NCBI RefSeq assembly: GCF_000182925.2
Contig: NC_026501.1
Coordinates: 2,666,001 to 2,730,000 of the forward strand
Source: Neurospora crassa OR74A
Taxonomy: Eukaryota > Ascomycota > Sordariomycetes > Sordariales > Sordariaceae
Direction of reading: 5' to 3'
Length of the DNA: 64,000 bases
Both the position numbers and the translations under genes were made by a program. Within the stretch, counting starts at the first letter, position 1; every line of letters starts with the position of its first letter. The notes below the pieces were generated by a model. The model saw only the letters and a program-made list of their open reading frames with translations. It made no database searches and was not told where the DNA came from. Below are positions 10,477-20,817 of the stretch, one piece after another.

Positions 10477-12180
10477 CCTTCCTAAGGATCTCCGCAATGA
10501 GATCGAGCACCTCGAGCGCCTCTTTACCGTCGATGGCGCCAAGCTCAAGGAAGTTACCAACCACTTCGTCCATGAGCTCGAGAAAGGTGATTACTCCACG
10601 AACTGCAAAGATACTACATGTCCATAGCTAGAAGAGATGCTGACTGCTTCTTTTGTGCACAGGCCTTAGCGTCCAGGGAGGGAGCATTGTGCGTTTTAGC
10701 ATCCACCGAGCAACACAGATACAAAAACGAACCTCGCTGACGAGAGGATTACTGTAGCCCATGAACCCTACCTGGGTTATGTCCTTCCCCGACGGCAACG
10801 AAACCGGTACTTATCTGGCTTTGGACATGGGTGGTACAAACCTACGTGTCTGCCAAGTCACTTTGACCGAAACAAAGTCCGAATTCGACATCATCCAGTC
10901 CAAGTACCGCATGCCCGAGGAGCTCAAGACGGGCGACGCCGAGGAGCTGTGGGAGTACATTGCCGACTGCCTCATGCAATTCATTGAAACGCACCACGGA
11001 GACCCAACCAAGCTCGATGCGCTTCCACTCGGTTTTACTTTCTCCTATCCGGCGACACAGAACTATATCGACGAGGGCATTCTGCAACGCTGGACGAAGG
11101 GCTTCGATATCGCTGGCGTAGAGGGCCATAATGTTGTCCCCATGTTTGAGGCTGCCCTCCAGCGCCGGGTAGGTTGTGTTCTTCAGCTCTCTCTGATCAG
11201 CTGCTAATGTTATTTTTGTCTCTAGGGAGTGCCTATCAAGCTGACGGCGTTGATCAACGACACTACAGGCACCCTGATTGCCTCGGCATACACTGATCCT
11301 AAGATGAGAATTGGATGCATTTTTGGCACAGGTTGCAATGCTGCGTACATGGAGAACTGTGGCTCGATTCCCAAGCTCGCTCATATGAATCTCCCACCGG
11401 ATATGCCAATGGCCATCAACTGCGAATGGGGAGCTTTTGACAACGAGCATAAGGTCTTGCCTCGTACTCCTTACGATGTCATTATTGACAAGGATTCGCC
11501 GCGTCCCGGTCAGCAGTCCTTCGAGAAGATGGTCGCAGGGTTGTATCTGGGTGAAATCTTCCGCCTGGTTTTGGTTGACCTCCATGACAACCAGGAGATC
11601 AAGATCTTCCCTGGCCAGGATATCGCCAAGCTTCGGAAAGCTTATAGTCTTGACTCGTCCTTCCTTTCCCTCATTGAAGAGTGAGTATAACCTCTCTGCA
11701 AGACTTAGAGACTGGCAACTAACGAACACTTGCAGGGATCCGTTCGAGAACCTTTCCGAAACCTTTGAGCTGTTTCAGACCAAGCTGGGGCTTACACCCA
11801 CCGGCCCCGAATTGGAGCTGATTCGTCGCACCGCCGAGCTAATCGGTACCCGCGCCGCTCGCCTCTCCGCCTGCGGCGTTGCTGCCATCAGCAAGAAGAA
11901 AGGATATAAGCAGTGCCACGTTGGTGCTGATGGATCCGTTTTCAACAAGTATCCCAACTTCAAGGCTCGTGGCGCGCAAGCACTCCGTGAGATCCTGGAC
12001 TGGCCTGAGAAGGCGGACCCCAAGGAAGATGATCCGATTGAGATTCTCGCCGCCGAGGACGGAAGCGGTGTTGGTGCTGCTTTGATCGCTGCCCTGACGA
12101 TGCAACGGATCAAGCAAGGAAATATGCACGGTATCCTGCACCCAGAGAACTTCAGAACTACCGAGCCTCTTCCTGCGTGA
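10454..12180 (+). CDS. hxk1: Hexokinase
   Basis: Phosphorylates glucose and other hexoses with ATP at the first step of glycolysis; cytosolic. Model: exons 10454-10586, 10663-10688, 10758-11168, 11226-11680, 11736-12180; 489 aa, the usual size. Seen: FTVDGAKLKEVTNHFVHELE, phosphate-binding LALDMGGTNLRVC (D76-N81), LGFTFSYPATQ, catalytic LINDTTGT (D202), GCIFGTGCNAAY, and the C-terminal adenosine site block GSGVGAALIAAL. Sequence blocks fit hexokinase rather than glucokinase. The chosen ATG starts MASGTLDNLPKDLRNEI; the N terminus lacks the usual MVGxGPxRPPxRKGSM leader, so an additional upstream exon is not excluded. Intron 2 leaves a 26-nt exon. The leader carries upstream ATGs. Confidence 0.95.
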
Positions 12181-12589
12181 ACCGGAGATGATGAGGGAAA
12201 AACTGAATAATTTGCTCCTTCCTCTTGGAAAGCTCTTCGGATAGCCAGGCTCGGGTGTCGTTTACCAGTGCTCGGCTCTCTTTGATCGTTCGGACGTCTA
12301 CGTTCGCCACAGAGATAGAGAATCCTATACTATTAATACAGTTGACTGTCCAACTTTGATCCCAACTTGCAATGTGATAAGTATGGCCTGTGTATGGCGG
12401 TTTGTATTTACTGAGTATGCTAGTGGTGTTCGGATCATGTAGTTTCCCAGGATGGGGTCAAACCAGGTAAGATGTCAGACTATAGCAATCCCCTGGTGTC
12501 AAATTTCCATGTTTCGGTACGCTCCCAAGATGAGTTCATTGACTGGCTTCTAGGAACATCAATTTCGCTAGCCTGTAAGCCACCCTTCG
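12181..12589. other. Gap between convergent hexokinase and aminotransferase genes
   Basis: 3' flanks of two convergent genes. No coding or RNA feature seen. Confidence 0.6.
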
Positions 12590-13950
12590 TCAAAGCAGGT
12601 GTTCCTCTACATATTGACCCATCAGTTCCAAACCCCTTTTCAACACCTCCGTCTCGCAAGCATAGCCTATCCTAACATACCCTTTGAACTCCGTCCCAAG
12701 CCCAAAGCAAGGACTCCCAGGCATAAACAGGACATGCGTCTTGTCCAAGACATCCAACACAAAAGTAGCATCATCAACCGGTACTCCGCCCTTGCTCAGA
12801 TTCCGAAATTGCACCAAAGCCGTCGTCCCCGCCGTCGGCCTAACCCACGAGCAAACCTTGCTATACTTTCCCTCCACGAACTCGGTAAGCAACGCCAGAT
12901 TCGTCCTAGCCAGATCCAAATTTCTCTCCAGAAGCGCCGGCAGCACCGAAGGACTGAGCGCGTAGCTGGCTACCTGGTCATCTAGCTGCGAGACGCTGAT
13001 GGCGGTGTAATCGCGGGCAGAAGCGATGGCGCGGAGGAGGGAGGGAGAGCGGGAGACGATCCAGCCGAGGCGGAGACCGGCGAGGGCGAGTGCCTTGGAG
13101 GTGGAGCCTGTAGAGAGGGTTACGCAGGTCTTTGCTGTTCCGGAAGGGGACAACGACAGGATGGATGGAGGCGCTGTTGAGGTGGTGGCGGAGGAGGATG
13201 ATGCGGGAAGAGAGTGAAAGAGGGGAGAGTAAACTTCGTCCGAAAGGATAGTGATGTTACGGGCAGAACAAAAGTCGAGGATGGATTGAAGGGTTGGAGT
13301 TGGGATGGTAGCACCTGTCGGGTTGTTGGGGTTGTTTAGGACGAGGAGCTTTTGTTTTGTCAGTTTCTGTTCTCGGCAAAGTTTTGGTTAAGGAGGCAGA
13401 AGGGAAAGGACAAGGGCAAGGAATCCAAGTATAAATAGACTTAACAAACCTTGGTATTAGCCTTCACCAATCCTTCGAGCTCATCAACATCAGGAACATA
13501 GCCATTCTCAGCCTTCAACTTCCACAGCGAAACCTCAGCCCCCAAGCTCTCTGGAACAGAGTACAGTTGTTGATAAGTAGGATACACAGAGATGACATGA
13601 TCACCCGGTCCAACCAGCGTATAAAAGGTTAGGAAATTAGCAGCGATGGCGCCCTGTGTAATGATCACATTTTCCGCGTTCAGCGGTTCCAAGCCCGGAG
13701 AGTGATGGTTGAGGTCCCGGTTGAGCAGCGAGGCCACCCGCTGTCGAAGGATCTCGGAGCCGAGGATGTCGCCGTATGTCAGCTTCTTGGAGAGTTGTAG
13801 GGGTGAACAAGCGGACTTGTCGGTATTGAGGGAGATGAGGTCGTCGATAGAAATGGAGGCGCAACAAGTCTCAGCTATGTTGATGACACCGGGCGTGGTC
13901 TCATAGCGGTCCATCCATTGTTCGACTTCGAATGGGGTGATTTTGACCAT
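12590..13950 (-). CDS. PLP-dependent class I/II aminotransferase
   Basis: A fold-type I PLP enzyme of the aspartate/aromatic aminotransferase superfamily; the amino-acid substrate cannot be read from sequence. Model: exons 13950-13450 and 13348-12590, intron 13349-13449 joining ANTK to LLVLNNPN; 419 aa. Seen: substrate-binding NNPNNPTG (172-179), SDEVYSPLF (PLP-contacting Asp/Tyr), the Schiff-base lysine in STSKALALAGLRLGW (K252), and a C-terminal GYVRIGYAC with the carboxylate-binding Arg. The start MVKITPFEVEQWMDRYET looks natural and is the first ATG of the frame. The gene is divergent from the ABC transporter and convergent with hexokinase; neither tells its role. Distant resemblance to capreomycidine-synthase-like fungal proteins is a recollection, not a result. 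Confidence 0.9.
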
Positions 13951-15218
13951 TTTGGCGGAGCGACTGTCACTGGGCAAGTGATCTGTGTGGAAAGTATACT
14001 GTGGCTAGTTGGCGTGTTTATTCAATTATACTTGGTCACTCAAATCCGTGTATACAGATGACGGTTTATATAAGACCAAGTTATGGAGTCCATCTCGAGC
14101 CTTTGACATGAAGGGCGCGCCCTTTTTCGATAGTTCGGTGTTGACATCAAGCTCCACAGACCTGGTAGCATCAAGCTCATAGTTTCGCTTCCATGATAAC
14201 CTAGGGAAGCAGTGAATCTAAAGCCAAGATAGCGTTGCTCAACATGGAAGCACCCACAAGAGCGTGGACTTGTCCTTGGTGTTTCGACTCTCACATTCCC
14301 AACGCTTTGGCACTCAGGTACCGTCGTCTGCATCTCCAACAATTGGGAGTCCCCGCATGATCCGCGATAAACTTGGAGTCGTGAAAGATGTAACCAATGG
14401 CAGTGAGCGGGGGACAGTATCTCCACAAATTGAGCTGGGGAAGATGTGAACCCGCACTTCCACCATGTCTCAGCCTGTACCGAGAAGAACCAATGAATTC
14501 CATGGAAAATCGCTACGTTGTCTCGCTAGTGGACCAAGGAAAGTCACAGCCCCACTCTGTGGATAGCCTTCGTCATTGCTGCACTCAGTGTGTACTAACC
14601 CGCGCACACGGGCCGCGCCAACTTGGCTTACCTGCTGCATCCATCAAGTCACGGCGATGTTCCAGGTTAGGTACGCAGAGTACCTACACTCTCTTTCCGG
14701 CCACCACTGTGGAATTTGGCTCCCGTCTTCTGTTGTTTGCTCCCGTCCAGTTTCATATTCCTCATCACGACCTTTCTATGACTTTGATTTCCGGACTTTA
14801 AACAGCTACTTATAAGTCAACAAGGCGCAGTAATCGGCATCGCGTTGTTGCCTAGTAGTCGCACAGCCAGTCAACACGCGAATTATCGGGTGCTTGAGCC
14901 GTAGGGATTAGGTCGAGTCATCTGAGTTTGTTCGGAGGCTTAGGTTGGCCCACGTTGGGGACTTGGGATAGCCACGCGCATTAGCCTGGCGCGCCACCAC
15001 CGATAGGTACTCTACTTACATTCACAAGCTCACGGGGTCACCACCTATCATCTACCACCTCGAAGCACGCACGCCCACCGCGCCTGGTTGGAGTGTTTCT
15101 TCAACGACCCGACACCGACTTCTTCCCGAGTTCAGTTAAGTAACGACAACAACTTTACCTTTTTACGCGAGGCCATCAACAGTGCCGTCACTCGAGGCCT
15201 GGGCTGTATCCTACGATC
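13951..15218. other. Divergent promoter region, aminotransferase / ABC transporter
   Basis: About 1.27 kb with no gene. ORFs at 14040-14800 overlap each other in several frames and show no family features. Confidence 0.55.
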
Positions 15219-18200
15219 ATGGCGTTCGGGATACCCCGCGCGCTGGCGCTCGCTGCGCTATCACTATCATGCGTTGCGTCAGCCTACCAGAACTACACAT
15301 CCATCGATATGTTGCGAGCGCAAATGGAACTGATGGCCGATCGACCCAAAGACTGCCCTCCATGGTACGCTCCTTTTTCTTGCTCGTTTAAGTATCTGTC
15401 TAGGTGATGCTGATGATACTCTCCGGTTAGCTTCAACTGCAACCTTCCCATGTACTCGTGTGGTCAATTTGCATCATGTAGCGAGTACAGTGGCAAGTGT
15501 ATCTGTCCCGATGGCTTTGGCGGCGACAACTGCTTAGAACCACGTACGTAAAACCCAATGATCATGACCGTGTTCTCATCCGGATGTGATGCTTAACTTT
15601 GTTATGGCTTCTACAGTCTGCGGCTCACTTGCTCGAGGCCCCGATCGACTGGCCCGCAAGGGCAAATCTTGTGAATGTGACGATGGGTGGACAGGCATCA
15701 ATTGCAATGTCTGCACGAACGATAATGTCTGCAACGCCTTTACCGAAACCGGGGATGGTGGCGTCTGCTATACTGGCGGCGAGGTCGTCAAGCAAAACTA
15801 CCAGATCTGTGACGTTACAAACAAGGCTATTCGGAACCTTCTCGGAACCAAAGTTCCTCAGGTTACGTTTACCTGTAAGAAAGAAACCGGCGAATGCGAC
15901 TTCCAGTGTAAGTTGGTTCTCTTACCTCTGGGCCCAAAACATGCCCGTCAACTAACATGTTTTCAGTCTGGGTCGAGGAACGCGAATCCTTCATGTGCCA
16001 CTTGAGAGAATGCGATTCGACTGCCAACTTTGACTTCGACAACGGAAAGAACACGACCTCATACAAATGCGAAAAGATTCAATGCGAGTGTATTCCGGAT
16101 CGAATGCTATGCGGCGAACATGGCTCCGTTGACATTGGCGATTTTCTGTCCGAGCAGATCAAGGGCCCTGCGAGCTTCGAATGCACCCAGACCACCGGCG
16201 AAGAAAAGAAGTGTGCCTTTAAGGAGCCTGAGATGAACAATCTCATCAACGATGTATTCGGTGACCAGAGCATCCTTCTCACCTGCAGCGCTGGCGAGTG
16301 TCTCTATCACACCGAAGTACCTGGATACACGCCTACCGTTCCCAAGATCAACACGCCACTTATCGCGGGTGTCATTGCCGCCTGTGGGCTTTTCCTGGTT
16401 GCCGTTATTCTGGGTACCTGGTACCTTTCCCGAAGAAAGTTCAACTATGGCCCGATTCACCTCGATGACTCGGACGATGAGGCCATCAAGCTTATGACCG
16501 ACCACAAGCCCGCTTCTCTCTATTTTGAGAACGTTGTCTATAATTTGAACGGAAAGGAGATTCTGTCTGGAATTCAAGGCATGGCTCATCCGGGCGAGGT
16601 CACTGCTATCATGGGAGCTTCAGGGGCAGGAAAGACCACATTCTTGGATATCCTTGCCCGGAAGAATAAACGCGGCCAGGTGTCAGGAGATTTCTACATT
16701 AATGGTGAAAAGGTTAGCGATCCGGAGTACAAGAACGCCGTCGGCTTTGTTGATCAGGAGGACACCATGCTGCCAACCTTGACCGTACACGAAACCATTC
16801 TCAACAGCGCCCTTCTTCGCCTACCGAAAGACATGACACGCGCCGCAAAGGAACAAAGAGTGATTGAGGTCGAGAAGCAGTTAGGCATCTACCATATCCG
16901 GGACTCCCTTATTGGTTCGGAAGAAGGCAAAGGACGTGGCATTTCTGGTGGAGAAAAGCGCAGAGTTGGCATCGCATGCGAGCTAGTCACCAGTCCTTCG
17001 ATTCTGTTCCTCGATGAGCCCACCAGTGGTCTTGACGCTTACAATGCTTACAATGTTGTCGAATGCCTCGTTACTCTGGCGAAGACTTACAAGAGAACCG
17101 TCATTTTCACCATCCATCAACCAAGATCCAATATTGTCGCGCTGTTCGACCGGCTTATTTTGTTGGCACAAGGCAAGACCGTGTATTCTGGACCGCTGCA
17201 CCAATGCCAAGAGTATTTCGACCAAATTGGCTACACTTGCCCGCCTGGATTCAACATCGCCGATTATCTGGTTGATTTGACCATGCACGCCGGATCAACT
17301 TCTTCTTACGATGATGGTACGCTGTCAGTGGATGGGGTTAGTGTGGGACCAAGCAGTACTAGAGCTGTCAAGTCAATCGCCAGCGTGTCTGGAGTTAGCA
17401 TCGGTGATGACAGCTTAGTTGAATCATCCTCTTCCCGCCCTAGGAACAAGCGTCGTGACTCAGTCAGACGTAGACAGGAGCGGGAGCTCTACACCAGGCG
17501 CAAGCAAGCCGTCGATACTGCTGCCTCCTCGGATGCTGGAGACGAGATTGGGGGCTACAAATTGCAAAAGCAGCCACCCGTTACTCCTTTGCGGAGCACA
17601 AACGATGACCTCCACGATCTCCCTCCTCTTGCTGCTACTGGCACCGATCTTGACGTCCTGATTGAGTCATATATCCATTCCGACATTGCTGCCAGTACTC
17701 ATGAAGAAATTCACCAGGCAATCGCAGCTGCGGTAAACAGCAATGGTCAAAATTCCAACGGTTATGTTGCAGATGGTAACATCTACACGGGTACAATGGG
17801 CAAAGGCTATGCTCGTGTGGGCTTGTTCCGACAGTTCGTTATTCTGTCTCAGCGGACTTGGAAGAACCTGTACCGAAACCCGATGTTGATGTTGACTCAT
17901 TACGCGATTGCAATTCTCTTGGCTGTCTTTGCCGGCTACTTGTTTTACGGCTTGACCTTGGACATTGCAGGCTTCCAGAACAGGCTTGGCCTCTTCTTCT
18001 TCGTCCTCGCCTTGTTCGGTTTCAGCACTCTCACAAGCTTGGGTGTGTTCTCTCAAGAGAGACTGCTGTTTGTACGCGAGAGAGCGAATGGCTATTATTC
18101 ACCTATCACCTATTTCGCCGCCAAAGTCCTGTTCGACATTGTTCCCCTGAGGATCATTCCACCCATCCTGCTTGGCGCAATCATCTACCCGATGACTGGT

Positions 18201-18653
18201 CTCGTCGCTGACTACCAGCGGTTTTTCGTCTTTATCCTGGTCTTGGTCCTCTTCAACCTGGCCGCCGCCGCTATCTGCCTGTTCATCGGCATCCTTTGTA
18301 AGGATGGAGGTGTAGCCAACCTGATTGGCAGCTTGGTTATGCTCTTCAGTCTTCTCTTCGCGGGTCTATTGCTCAACCACAACGCCATTCCGGCTGCGGC
18401 ACTCTGGCTTCAGTGGCTCTCCATCTTCCATTACGGCTTCGAGGCACTGATTGTCAACGAGGTTACTCAGCTCACTCTTGTTGACCACAAGTACGGTCTC
18501 GATATCACGGTTCCCGGCGCCACCATCTTGACCACTTTCGGTTTCGACAACTCAGCAATGTGGAGGGATATCATGAACCTAGGCCTCTTTGGCATGACCT
18601 TCATCATCCTTGCTTATGGTGCCATGCATATCCTTCTTGTTGAGAAGAGGTAA
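15219..18653 (+). CDS. adp1: ADP1-like ABCG half-transporter with Cys-rich ectodomain
   Basis: ABC transporter of the ABCG family most like yeast ADP1; substrate unknown. Model: exons 15219-15364, 15431-15543, 15617-15907, 15967-18653; 1078 aa. In order: signal peptide ([15 protein letters not shown]), a Cys-rich EGF-like region with [12 protein letters not shown] and [15 protein letters not shown], a first membrane helix ([20 protein letters not shown]), an ATP-binding domain with Walker [10 protein letters not shown] (about residue 400), signature ISGGEKRR (about 508) and Walker [13 protein letters not shown] (about 530), a low-complexity Ser-rich linker, and a six-helix membrane domain (about 820-1075). 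The order ectodomain-NBD-TMD is the ADP1 pattern. All three introns are 59-73 nt and lie in the ectodomain part. Confidence 0.95.
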
Positions 18654-19171
18654 CCAAACGCTAAAAGACCACATTAGACCACAGTTGCCGGTTAATATGA
18701 GCTGGAAGATGTAGCAACTGTTATTAGACCAGCGTGAATGACGGGTTGACTCTGTTAGATCGATGTCTCACTGTCCCTTTTTTTTCTTCTTTCTTTGTGC
18801 GCGAAGCTTTCTTGAGGATGGACATGATGAAATGGTTTCTTGGAAATATTGGTTGACACCGGCGTATAGGGTCATGGGCATCATTGTACTATTTAGGCAA
18901 CAAGTAAAGCGTGTTCTGAGAACGACCGTCTCAGAGAGATAGGGTATCGGAATGAAATACAGCGTTGTAAGTTCAATATGAGTGTTGTGGTGGCTGGGTG
19001 TCCTTGGCCGATCTGATTTTATTTGTACACAACACCCCCATAATGTACAAGGTTGCTCGATTCACTAATCGTATAAATCATTACGACAACGCAGCAAACC
19101 TTTGACTAATTGTACAACTTTGATAGGGCAGAGAAGGACGTAGGAGATATAGTAGAGTTTTTGCATCCCAA
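18654..19171. other. Gap between convergent ABC transporter and mS26 genes
   Basis: 3' flanks only. No coding or RNA feature that I can support. Confidence 0.6.
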
Positions 19172-20122
19172 CTACAACTTGCCGCCAGTCAACTCCTCGG
19201 CCACGTTCTTCTGCCTAACTGTCGTCTTTACGGCGGCTGAAGTGGTGGCAGTAACTCTGTCGTTGAAACCGCTGAACTCGTTTCGCAACTCCCTCATGCT
19301 AATGGGGTTCTTCTGCGAATCCCAAATGCTGCGGCCGCTTTCCCAGAGACCGGCGTTGTGGATCTTCTCGGTGAAGTGTTTGTTGACGTGCTCCTCCAGC
19401 TCCTTCTCGTCCACGATGAAGTTCTTGGACGCCACGTACAGCTGGACGACGGCGTCCCGGCGCGCCTCGCTCTTCATCGCCTCCTTCTCTGCATGTTTAA
19501 TACGCGCCTCCTCGGCCTTGACGAAAGCCTCTGGGTCCAGGGGTACGAATGTGTTCTTGGCCGTGCTCTCGCGAATCGTCGCGCGCGTGAACACCTCGTC
19601 CAGACGCTCCGGCGCCTGGGCCGCCCGCTTGTTCGCCAAGTAGCGCGCCTTGCTCTCCTTCGCCTGCTTCTGGTCGCGCTTCACCTTGCGCTGCCAGAGT
19701 CCCTGCAGACCGGCCTCGAGTGACTGGCGCCGGGCCTCGGCCATCTTGCGACGCCACGACTCTTGTTTCGACTTGGGCGGCAGACCAGCCAGCTCGGCGG
19801 CGGACTTGGGAGCGATACGATTGACATAGCCGGATTGGACCTTCTCCGGGACGCCCTTCTTTGGGAAAATGGAGCGGGGGATCGGGAGGTGGCCCTTGAC
19901 GAAAGGGTGCCTAACCTCGGAAGACTGCGGCGGCTCGGGGACCTTGATGTAGTTGGGCGAATCGGGGGGGATGGAGACCGAGTCTCTAGCCGATCGGGTG
20001 GTGCTGAAAGATCGGGCGGCGATGGCGCGTGTTACTACGCTGGTGGCAGCGCATGTTGTGGTCGGGGAAGAAAGGATAAATTGCACGCCGCTGAGCGACG
20101 GCCTGGCAAGAGTTGGCGCCAT
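19172..20122 (-). CDS. pet123: Mitochondrial small-subunit ribosomal protein mS26 (Pet123)
   Basis: mS26, called Pet123 in yeast, is a structural protein of the mitochondrial 37S subunit. A single exon of 316 aa starts at MAPTLARPSLSG. Seen: an N-terminal mitochondrial presequence rich in Arg/Ser/Thr and without acidic residues (ATSVVTRAIAARSFSTTRSA), then the family segment YVNRIAPKSAAELAGLPPKS and QESWRRKMAEARRQSLEAG, followed by long charged helices to the end. The gene lacks introns, unlike most neighbours. It faces NOG2 across 695 bp, so the two may share control elements. Confidence 0.88.
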   Translation of the reverse strand: MAPTLARPSLSGVQFILSSPTTTCAATSVVTRAIAARSFSTTRSARDSVSIPPDSPNYIKVPEPPQSSEVRHPFVKGHLPIPRSIFPKKGVPEKVQSGYVNRIAPKSAAELAGLPPKSKQESWRRKMAEARRQSLEAGLQGLWQRKVKRDQKQAKESKARYLANKRAAQAPERLDEVFTRATIRESTAKNTFVPLDPEAFVKAEEARIKHAEKEAMKSEARRDAVVQLYVASKNFIVDEKELEEHVNKHFTEKIHNAGLWESGRSIWDSQKNPISMRELRNEFSGFNDRVTATTSAAVKTTVRQKNVAEELTGGKL

Positions 20123-20817
20123 TTTTGAGGTGGAGGGTTGGCTGAAGACGGGGTGAGCGGGATGGGGTCGGAGTTGGGAGACTTCTGGCCGGGCCGTGCT
20201 ATGCGGAGGTTTCGTGCGACGGAGGGAACGGACCAGGCGGGTGCAGCGGCCTCTCGCTCTCCTAGGTAGGTAGGTTCGGCTCGGGATCGTGGGACACGCC
20301 GCGGTACGAGGGGGCTTTCAACTCCGTCGAAATTCTGAAAGCTCGGGGAGGCCAGAACGGCGCTAGAGTGCTCTTGGTGCTACTAGCTTTGCTGGTCGCG
20401 GGCGTTCTGCCGTCGTACACCGCTAAACTTTTTGTGCATGGGGACCTTTGCGCGGCCTCCACACCCCGCCCAAAAAAAAAACTGACAAAACTTTCGCCGG
20501 GACCAGTCGCAGAGTTGCATTTCCTCCTTCTCATTCCTTCCTCGCTTCCCTCTCTTCTTTTCTTCTTCCCCAGTCCATTCATCCTCTCGATTCTCACGCA
20601 ACACCCTCTGCCGATATCTGATACCCCATAGCCTCGTTTCTAGCCTTTTACCCATTCTTCCCTATTTTCGTGTGCTTCTTCTTTCAAGTCAATCTCAAAC
20701 CCCCCGATCTACGGATACCCCCAGCCGCTCTCGCAGGCGAGAACGAAATTCTTCCACATCTGCATCCTCTACCCACCAACCTACTCGGTAATCTGGCATT
20801 GAGTGATATCTGCCAAA
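20123..20817. promoter_or_regulatory. Bidirectional promoter region, mS26 / NOG2
   Basis: The 695 bp between the two divergent ATGs. It contains a TAGGTAGGTAGG run near 20262-20274, a short A-tract (20473-20481) and a C/T-rich leader in front of NOG2 (20515-20720). Individual factor sites are not assigned. Confidence 0.55.

Noticed and set aside
18820-18920. Possible C/D snoRNA (ATGATGA ... CTGA) behind the ABC transporter
   Set aside because: The bases outside the two boxes do not pair into a terminal stem and no C'/D' pair is seen.
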